Shown: piece by piece, positions 5,776 to 11,513 of the stretch
How the letters are laid out: every line of letters begins with the position of its first letter
How positions within the stretch are numbered: position 1 is the first letter of the stretch
NCBI GenBank assembly: GCA_900555605.1
Contig: USLW01000034.1
Location: 1-11,513 of the forward strand
From: an uncultured Clostridium sp.
GTDB lineage: Bacteria > Bacillota > Clostridia > UBA1212 > UBA1255
Length of the DNA: 11,513 nucleotides
Reading direction: 5' to 3'
Position numbers and translations under genes: made by a program
The notes under the pieces: generated by a model
Told to the model about the DNA's origin: nothing
Database searches by the model: none
The model's input: the letters and a program-made list of their open reading frames with translations, nothing else

Positions 5776-7632
5776 CTATTTTTCTTTTGCAAAAGGCATT
5801 TCCGTCATACGAAGCGTTGTGCAGCCGTAGGGGATCAGCGCAATTCTTTCCGCTGTCCCGAGAGGCCTGCAGGAAGCAGGTGTTTCCGCACAAAGATGCT
5901 CGTATTCCGGTACGTGTCCCCAATCAATTTTTACCAGCTCGGCCTGCAGCACAACGGGCGGCTGTTCCTCTGAAAACGGGAAATCCTTGGGCAGCGGATT
6001 CTCCTGCGGCGTAAATTCCGCATTTGCAAAGGCGTAATTCCACGCAGAGGCAGGCAGGATCTCATAGTCGCAATACGGGTATTTCCGTTCCACACCGTCG
6101 CGTTCATATTCGATGCGGCGCTTGTCGCCGCGGACCGGAAGCGCATATACCAAAGGTCCGCGCTCCACGGCAAATAAGCCCCGGGGCCTTTCCTTCAGAA
6201 CCGTTTCAAACACAAAACGCACGGTAATACGCCGCGCCTCCGCAAAGCTTTCGCGGATTTGCACAAATCCGTCCCTGATCTGCGCGCGGCTGCCGTCCAT
6301 CAGAACCGCGCTGCAATTGGCCGGCACATGAATTTTCAAAGTAAACGAAACAGGAGCGCTGGCCTGAATCGTGTAATGAAGCGTATCTCTGAACGGATAG
6401 TCTGTCTTCAGCTCAATGGATACCGTGCTTTCCCCTATGCGGGTCGTAAGAGCTGAGGGCAGCGTTACACAGGAAAGGATTGTATCTTCCCCTTCTTTCA
6501 TGAATGCAGAAAGGGCCAGCTTCGGCCAGGCCTGGTTAAAATTCGCCGTGCAGCATCCGAAATTCGGTTCCAGGCCAAACAGATTGGCCTCCGGTCCGTT
6601 CGTATAGAAAACCGGACTCTTATTAAATTTCTGGCAGGTGGTCTGATTGGTCATCTGCAAGTACTGGTGCGTCCACATATCTTTGCTGATGGTCGCCGGC
6701 AATGCATTATACGCAAGCTTCTCCAGCTTATCCAGCCACAGTGCATCTCCTGTAATGCCAAACAGCACCTCATAGGAATACATTGCTTCTACGACGCCGC
6801 AGAGCTCTGTTCCGTGGATCGGGGAATCCCCCGCGAGACATTCGTCTCCGGTAAAGTGGCCTGCCGCCATCCCATGGTATTGTTCGAGCAGCCCGCTCAT
6901 TTTTTTCGCCTGGGCGTTTCCATCGCATTGATCGATTCTCCAGAATACAGCCGCGCTTTTCAGCGCCATCGAAAGATTGACCACATGGGTCTGAAGCCGC
7001 CATACCGGCGCGGGCTTCTGATCCATCCAATGATCGAATAAATATCCGTAGTCCGTTCCCTGGGTTCGAAGCGTTACGGCAAGCTTCTCCATCCACGGCT
7101 CCGGCTGCCTTTCCATCAGCCAGTTCAGCGCAATCATCGCTTCAAACCAGCGGTATGCACCCCAGTTAAACAAAGAATTTCCCCGCAAATGCCGGGCTAA
7201 ATTCTGCATCACCCCATAAACAGCCTGCTGCCCCCGCTCGTCACCGGAGCAGTCCGTATAAACGGTAAGTACTTTGGCAATCAAAATGGCAGCCCACACA
7301 TCATAATGCCCGCGCTCATGGTCCGCGCAGGGGCAGATCCAGCCGTCTGCCTGCTGTCCTGCTAAAATGGCATCCACATATTTCTGCGCGCGCTCCATCA
7401 GCTCCGGGTCCTCAAGCAAATATGCCAGCGGGATAAAACCGTCCAGCCAGTACGGAACCCGTTCCCAGCCCTCCCGATCTCCGCCGATCCAGCGGCTCTC
7501 TCTGACATCCGGCCACATCTGATCCAGATGCCCGGATAAACCGTCTGCCTGAATCCGCAGCTGCTGTTTCAGCCATCCGCAGGGCTTCAGCTCCCCGGCC
7601 CGAAAAAACGTCCTGCACGGTGCCTGTTTCAT
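5776..7632 (-). CDS. Cytoplasmic GH127-type glycoside hydrolase (DUF1680 family)
   Basis: This 618-residue protein is full length for the family. It has no signal peptide, which implies a cytoplasmic enzyme acting on imported oligosaccharides. Visible family blocks are GWLKQQLRIQADGLSG (19-34), WIGGDREGWERVPYWLDGF (48-66), TELC (275-278), FGCCTANFNQAWPKL (358-372), the beta-sandwich DYPFRDTLHYTI, VERGPLVYALPV (489-500), and a C-terminal ALIPYGCTTLRMTEMP. Glu276, Cys278 and Cys360-Cys361 match the zinc and nucleophile residues of GH127 beta-L-arabinofuranosidases. GH127 also includes an aceric-acid hydrolase, so the sugar is not fixed. A clear AAGGGAG lies 9 nt upstream of the ATG. It is the first gene of the operon and a diverged paralogue of the next one. 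Confidence 0.9.
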   Translation of the reverse strand: MKQAPCRTFFRAGELKPCGWLKQQLRIQADGLSGHLDQMWPDVRESRWIGGDREGWERVPYWLDGFIPLAYLLEDPELMERAQKYVDAILAGQQADGWICPCADHERGHYDVWAAILIAKVLTVYTDCSGDERGQQAVYGVMQNLARHLRGNSLFNWGAYRWFEAMIALNWLMERQPEPWMEKLAVTLRTQGTDYGYLFDHWMDQKPAPVWRLQTHVVNLSMALKSAAVFWRIDQCDGNAQAKKMSGLLEQYHGMAAGHFTGDECLAGDSPIHGTELCGVVEAMYSYEVLFGITGDALWLDKLEKLAYNALPATISKDMWTHQYLQMTNQTTCQKFNKSPVFYTNGPEANLFGLEPNFGCCTANFNQAWPKLALSAFMKEGEDTILSCVTLPSALTTRIGESTVSIELKTDYPFRDTLHYTIQASAPVSFTLKIHVPANCSAVLMDGSRAQIRDGFVQIRESFAEARRITVRFVFETVLKERPRGLFAVERGPLVYALPVRGDKRRIEYERDGVERKYPYCDYEILPASAWNYAFANAEFTPQENPLPKDFPFSEEQPPVVLQAELVKIDWGHVPEYEHLCAETPASCRPLGTAERIALIPYGCTTLRMTEMPFAKEK

Positions 7633-7663
7633 AAAGATCTACTCCCTTATCATTGATATTTCA

Positions 7664-7669
7664 ACTATA
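7664..7669 (-). promoter_or_regulatory. Candidate -10 box of the GH127 operon
   Basis: TATAGT reads on the minus strand at 7669-7664, 32 bp before the start codon, which would place transcription start near 7657. The -35 position (about 7692-7687) holds CGGCGG, unlike TTGACA, consistent with an activator-dependent promoter. A perfect TATCA-T-TGATA palindrome (7648-7658) covers the presumed start point and overlaps the ribosome-binding region, and could be an operator. Confidence 0.35.
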
Positions 7670-7747
7670 GTGTAAGCTGCAGCCCGCCGCCGCGCAGTAG
7701 CATTTCCGGTAAAAAATCATGCAATTCGGGACATATTTTCTGTTTTC

Positions 7748-7776
7748 TTGCCTTGCCTTTGCTTTCGTGTTAAAAT
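7748..7776 (+). promoter_or_regulatory. Predicted extended -10 promoter of the glycan-synthesis unit
   Basis: TTGCCT (7748-7753), exactly 17 bp, and TAAAAT (7771-7776) preceded by TG at 7768-7769 form a good housekeeping promoter with an extended -10 box. Transcription would start near 7783, giving a leader of about 100 nt. A small CTGCG-GCCG-CGCAG hairpin (7787-7800) sits at the start of that leader, and the rest is A-rich. No T-run follows the hairpin, so it is not an attenuator as read. Confidence 0.6.
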
Positions 7777-7886
7777 GCTTATGATTCTGCGGCCGCGCAG
7801 CGCACTGGTCCTGACGCCGCGGCAAAGCACTCATAAAAATAAAGGAAATGCAAAAGATAAAATAAAGGAAATTTAAGAAGGCTGTT

Positions 7887-9356
7887 ATGAAAAAAAGCAA
7901 AAAACGGATCAATCGTGAACAATTCAAAAATGCAATTATTGCAGTTTTCATTATTGCAATTCTTATTGTGAACACGTATATATACAGCGTACTTTGGTTC
8001 AGCGGCAAGCTGGAGCTTCCCTTTAGCTGGAGAGGAAACTGGGTGGTACTGGGCGTGTATGTGGTACTGCTCTATGTTGCCACCAGGACCTACGGGGGAT
8101 ATAATATCGGGGGACTGAAGCGCTTTGACCTGATTTATTCCCAAACAATTGCGCTGTTATTCGTTAATATGATCACCTATTTTCAGAACGGACTGATGAT
8201 GCGCAGGCTGCCGGAGCTGCCGCTGTTCCTATATATGAGTTTTGCGCAGTTTGTGGTGATCATGATCTGGGCTTTTGCCGTCACCTATTTGCATCGCAAG
8301 CTCTATCCGCCTGCAAAAATGCTGATGATTTACGGAGAATACAATGTTGACCCGCTTATCCGGAAAATGAATTCCGGCGAAGACAACTATTACATCAATT
8401 CCTCGGTCTGCATCGACGAGGGGCTGGATTATATCAAAGAACAAATCCTGCTGTATCAAGGCGTCGTCATGTGCGACGTACCCTCCGGCACCAGAAACAA
8501 ACTGCTGAAATATTGCTATGAACACGCCATTCGGGCATATATTACGCCGAAAATTTCAGACGTTTTTATCCGGGCGGCCAAAAATGTAGATGTATTTGAT
8601 ACGCCTCTGCTGCTTTGCAAAAACACCGGCCTGTCCATCGGCGACAGACTGCTGAAGCGCTTGTTCGATATTCTTTTTTCCTTATGCGCTATCATTCTGT
8701 TCTCACCGCTGATGCTGCTCATTGCGCTGGCCATTAAAATAGATGACGGCGGCCCTGTTTTGTTTAAGCAGAAACGCTATACAATGAATGAAAGAATTTT
8801 CAGCATCTATAAATTTCGCAGCATGATCGTCAATGCAGAGCAGGCCGGCCAGGTGATTCCCACTGCAAACGGCGATAAGCGGATTACCCGGGTCGGAAAG
8901 GTCATCCGCAACTGCAGATTGGACGAACTTCCTCAGCTGTTCAATATTTTAAAAGGCGATATGAGCATCGTAGGTCCCCGGCCGGAGCGCGTAGAGCATG
9001 TAGAAAAATATACGCGGGAAATTCCGGAATTTAAATACAGACTGAAGGTAAAAGGCGGCCTGACCGGGTATGCACAGATTTTCGGCAAATATAACACCAC
9101 TGCATACGATAAGCTGCGCCTGGACCTGATGTACATTGAAAACTATTCATTTGTACTGGATCTGAAGCTGATTCTGATCACACTCAAAATTTTATTCAAA
9201 AAAGACAGTACAGAAGGAATCGACGACGGCGCATTTTCTCTGGAGGAGATTTATCCGGAAGCCATTCGTTCTGAAGAGGAGGACGAGGGAACCGCTTCCG
9301 GGGCAGCAACCGAACCGTCGGCTCCGCCTGCTTCGGAAGCAGATCACACATCATGA
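7887..9356 (+). CDS. Polyprenyl-phosphate sugar-1-phosphate transferase (initiating PGT)
   Basis: The enzyme moves a sugar-1-phosphate from a nucleotide sugar to undecaprenyl phosphate at the inner face of the membrane, the first step of exopolysaccharide or glycolipid assembly. The 489 residues follow the large WbaP/WcaJ-like plan. Four membrane helices lie at about 15-37, 50-68, 80-103 and 110-135; a soluble Rossmann-like region at 143-240; and a re-entrant helix at 258-284 with its Pro274. The catalytic domain has PVLFKQKRY, FSIYKFRSM, the RLDELPQ Asp346-Glu347 pair, GDMSIVGPRPE (357-367) and GLTGYAQIFGKY. The last 30 residues are acidic and Ser/Ala/Pro-rich, probably disordered. AGAAGG lies 5 nt before the ATG. 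The stop overlaps the next start as ATGA. The sugar donor cannot be read from the sequence. Confidence 0.93.
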   Translation: MKKSKKRINREQFKNAIIAVFIIAILIVNTYIYSVLWFSGKLELPFSWRGNWVVLGVYVVLLYVATRTYGGYNIGGLKRFDLIYSQTIALLFVNMITYFQNGLMMRRLPELPLFLYMSFAQFVVIMIWAFAVTYLHRKLYPPAKMLMIYGEYNVDPLIRKMNSGEDNYYINSSVCIDEGLDYIKEQILLYQGVVMCDVPSGTRNKLLKYCYEHAIRAYITPKISDVFIRAAKNVDVFDTPLLLCKNTGLSIGDRLLKRLFDILFSLCAIILFSPLMLLIALAIKIDDGGPVLFKQKRYTMNERIFSIYKFRSMIVNAEQAGQVIPTANGDKRITRVGKVIRNCRLDELPQLFNILKGDMSIVGPRPERVEHVEKYTREIPEFKYRLKVKGGLTGYAQIFGKYNTTAYDKLRLDLMYIENYSFVLDLKLILITLKILFKKDSTEGIDDGAFSLEEIYPEAIRSEEEDEGTASGAATEPSAPPASEADHTS

Positions 9357-10558
9357 ATATCTGTATTGTATCCGAGTATTACGCACCTGATAATTTTATC
9401 ATCAACGATATTACGGCAGCGCTGACCGCTATGGGGCACCGCGTCGAAGTACTGACCGGCCTGCCCGATTATACCACCTCAAAAATCCCGAAGGAATATA
9501 AAGGCTTCCGCAGACGCAGGGAAATTCTGAACGGCGCCGCAGTGCGCAGAGTTCCCACCATCGCCCGCCGCAGCGGCGTATTCTTTCGGATTCTTTCCTA
9601 TACCTCCTTCGCGTTTCACGGAGCGCTGCACGCAAAATTCGGCAAAAAGCCGAAAGCTGATGTCATATTTGTATTCGGCGTCTCGCCGGTTTTTCAGATC
9701 TGGCCGGCCGCAGTCTACCAAAAGCGGCTGAAGAAGCCGCTGATCCTGTATTGCATGGATTTATGGCCGGAATCCATGAAGGCATGGAATGTAAAGGAAA
9801 AATCCTTAACATTTAAAATTGTAAAAAAAATAAGCCAAACTTTATATCGGCGCTGCGATCGGATTTTGATTACATCCGCTCCGTTCCGGGATTATCTCAC
9901 AGAAATACTGGGCATAGACGGCAGTGCAATGCAGGAGCTTCCGCAGTATGCTGACGATCAGTTCGGCGGAATCTGCGGCTGCTATCTGGAAGATCAATGC
10001 GTAGATTTCGTCTTTGCCGGCAATATCGGTGCCGTGCAGGATGTTGCCTGCATCATACGTGCGGCGGCCCGCGTTTCAGCAGACAGTCCTTTCAAAGTTC
10101 ATATTGTCGGAGACGGCTCCGAGCTGGCCCGCTGTAAGGAGCTGGCCCGGCGCACAGGCGTTTCAGAGCGGATCTTATTTTACGGCCGCCGCCCTTTGTC
10201 GGACATGCCCGCATTCTATAAGCTGGCGGATTGCTTTCTGCTCACATTGCGCGGCGGCGATTTTATCGGTATGACGCTGCCCGGAAAAGCACAGGGATAT
10301 TTAAGCGCCGGCAAGCCGGTCATCTGCGCCGCGGACGGCGCGGCAAACGCGCTGATCCGGCAGGCGGACTGCGGTTTGGCAGGTCCCTCTGGAGACGACG
10401 CCGTGCTGGCCGCAAATATGGAGGCGCTGATTGCCCGCCCTGCGGAATACAGAGAAAAAGGCCTGAACGGAAGGCGCTTTTATGAAACGCATTATACAAA
10501 AGAGATCTTTCTGCGGAAGCTGCTTACTGCTTTCGATACAGAATCGGCGTCAGAGTAA
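9353..10558 (+). CDS. GT4-family glycosyltransferase (WbuB-like)
   Basis: This 401-residue protein has two Rossmann domains (GT-B fold). The N-terminal half has MNICIVSEYYAPDN, HRVEVLTGLPDY, DVIFVFGVSPVF and LYCMDLWPESM (132-142), typical of WbuB/WcaI-like enzymes. The C-terminal half has FAGNIGAVQD (221-230), VHIVGDGSEL (249-258), ILFYGRRPLSDMPAFY and LPGKAQGYLSAGKPVICAADG (309-329). In many GT4 enzymes the residue before the tyrosine of that last motif is a glutamate; this branch normally has a KxQ form, so the Gln is not a defect. It probably adds the second sugar to the lipid-linked product of the upstream transferase. There is no ribosome-binding site of its own; the ATGA overlap implies translational coupling. 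Its 3' end overlaps the convergent TrkH gene by 35 bp. Confidence 0.92.
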   Translation: MNICIVSEYYAPDNFIINDITAALTAMGHRVEVLTGLPDYTTSKIPKEYKGFRRRREILNGAAVRRVPTIARRSGVFFRILSYTSFAFHGALHAKFGKKPKADVIFVFGVSPVFQIWPAAVYQKRLKKPLILYCMDLWPESMKAWNVKEKSLTFKIVKKISQTLYRRCDRILITSAPFRDYLTEILGIDGSAMQELPQYADDQFGGICGCYLEDQCVDFVFAGNIGAVQDVACIIRAAARVSADSPFKVHIVGDGSELARCKELARRTGVSERILFYGRRPLSDMPAFYKLADCFLLTLRGGDFIGMTLPGKAQGYLSAGKPVICAADGAANALIRQADCGLAGPSGDDAVLAANMEALIARPAEYREKGLNGRRFYETHYTKEIFLRKLLTAFDTESASE

Positions 10559-11513
10559 GGATCAGCGGAAAAATTTCCAGCCTGCCCAGCAGCATGGTAA
10601 GGGACAGCAAAAGCTTGGAGAAAACGGAAAAGTCCGCAAAGTTTCCCATTGGTCCTACCGCACCCATGCCGGGTCCGATATTGCTGATGCAGGCCACGAC
10701 AGCGCTTAAGGTGGTTTCAAAGTCAAACCCATCCAATGATATGAGCAGCGTTATAAAGGCAATCATCAGAATATATGCCGCAAAAAAGATTCCGACGCCG
10801 TTTACGGTTTCCTCGTCCACCTTTTTTCCGTCCAGACGGACCGGTCCCACGGAACGCGGATGCACCATCCGCACAATATCGCGGGATAGCTTTTTCACCA
10901 AAATAATCAGACGGGAAACCTTAATCCCGCCGCCCGTGGATCCGCCGCAGGCGCCGAGAAACATCAGCATAAACAAAATGATTTTAGAAAACGTGGGCCA
11001 TAAATTAAAATCCGCCGTAGCAAAGCCCGTGGTAGTGATGACAGAGGAGACCTGAAAGGACGAATGGCGGAAGGCATCCCCGAACCCGTTGTACATTGGT
11101 AAAATATTCAGCGCAATCAGAAGCATTGCCGTCACAGAGGTCCCGAGATATACCCAAAGCTCCTCGCTTTTCAGGATCTGCCGGAATTCCCGCATCAGCA
11201 GCAAAAAATAGAGGTTAAAATTAATGCCGAACAGCAGCATGAATATGGTAATAACCCCTTCTGCATACGCGCTGTTATACGCGCCAATGCTTAAATTTTT
11301 AATTGCAAAGCCGCCGGTTCCCGCTGTACCGAAGGAATTGACCAGACTGTCAAACAGCGGCATTCCGCCGCATACCAGAAGGATCACTTCCAAAACAGTC
11401 ATCGTTAAATAGATACCGTACAGCAGCAGTGCCGTGCGGCGTGCCCGCGGCACTAATTTTCCCACCGAGGGCCCCGGAACCTCCGCCCGCATTACATGCA
11501 TGGAACGTTCGTT
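10524..11513 (-). CDS. trkH: TrkH/KtrB-family potassium uptake protein (5' end outside the window)
   Basis: The 329 C-terminal residues are present. TrkH-type proteins are the membrane pore of a K+ transporter and have four pore loops. Three are visible: FGTAGTGGF (61-69), VITTTGFAT (158-166) and CISNIGPGMG (275-284). The first is off the right edge. GACGGSTGGGIKVSR (187-201) is the intramembrane gate loop, and hydrophobic helices flank each loop. The reading frame is open through base 11513 (residues NERSMHVMRAEVPGPSVGKLVPR), so the ATG at 11501 is internal, not the start. A partner TrkA/KtrA regulatory subunit is expected but not in view. The stop lies inside the 3' end of the convergent glycosyltransferase gene. 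Confidence 0.93.
   Translation of the reverse strand, partial: NERSMHVMRAEVPGPSVGKLVPRARRTALLLYGIYLTMTVLEVILLVCGGMPLFDSLVNSFGTAGTGGFAIKNLSIGAYNSAYAEGVITIFMLLFGINFNLYFLLLMREFRQILKSEELWVYLGTSVTAMLLIALNILPMYNGFGDAFRHSSFQVSSVITTTGFATADFNLWPTFSKIILFMLMFLGACGGSTGGGIKVSRLIILVKKLSRDIVRMVHPRSVGPVRLDGKKVDEETVNGVGIFFAAYILMIAFITLLISLDGFDFETTLSAVVACISNIGPGMGAVGPMGNFADFSVFSKLLLSLTMLLGRLEIFPLILTLTPILYRKQ

Noticed and set aside
7661..8144. Two minus-strand frames across the 7.7-8.1 kb region.
   Set aside because: They overlap the sugar-phosphate transferase gene and its promoter, and their hydrophobic stretches are reverse-strand images of its A/T-rich membrane codons.
10594..11055. A 153-codon plus-strand frame opposite the TrkH gene.
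   Set aside because: It is a mirror of a well-conserved membrane protein, with no ribosome-binding site seen and no recognisable product.
1..11513. CRISPR arrays, tRNA or rRNA genes, insertion sequences or phage genes.
   Set aside because: No regular spaced repeats, cloverleaf with a conserved T-loop, transposase motifs or terminal repeats were seen on either strand.

Overview
The window reads as a chromosomal segment of a Gram-positive Clostridia-type bacterium, probably a gut Lachnospiraceae or Oscillospiraceae relative. The basis is strong AGGAGG-type ribosome-binding sites, a lipoprotein-type secreted enzyme, a cell-surface protein with a possible TG-type C-terminal sorting region, and moderate GC content. 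The taxon is an inference; there is no rRNA or other marker gene here.

Layout, left to right. (1) 1-1327, minus strand: the first 442 residues of a secreted protein with two tandem jelly-roll-like (LamG/ConA-like) repeats, running off the left edge. (2) 1331-1944: a 614-bp gene-free gap rich in dyads and repeated motifs. (3) 1945-2748, plus: an AraC-family regulator. (4) 2779-2817: overlapping hairpins that form a terminator between convergent transcription units. (5) 7632 down to 2853, minus: a probable operon of a cytoplasmic GH127-type glycoside hydrolase, a second GH127-type enzyme made as a putative lipoprotein with a C-terminal carbohydrate-binding module, and a possible 38-residue membrane peptide. 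(6) 7633-7886: a divergent promoter region. (7) 7887-10558, plus: two translationally coupled genes, a polyprenyl-phosphate sugar-1-phosphate transferase and a GT4 glycosyltransferase, which start an exopolysaccharide or glycolipid. (8) 10524-11513, minus: the C-terminal part of a TrkH-type potassium transporter, overlapping the glycosyltransferase gene tail to tail by 35 bp and running off the right edge.

Functionally, the left two thirds look like a carbohydrate-use locus. The lipoprotein GH127 with a CBM would trim sugars (furanose-type L-arabinose is the best-known family substrate) from plant glycans outside the cell, and the cytoplasmic paralogue would process imported fragments. The AraC protein is the natural candidate regulator of the GH operon and/or the divergent surface protein. 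No transporter or sugar-catabolism gene is present in the window. The right third is an unrelated envelope-glycan unit plus an ion transporter.

The most interesting points are the paired GH127 enzymes of an unusual CCxxNFxxxWP type with split localisation, the overlooked 38-residue peptide, the four-copy CAGGAAA/TTTCCTG motif cluster upstream of the regulator, and the two-gene glycan-initiation unit. I do not see a clearly novel defence or mobile system.
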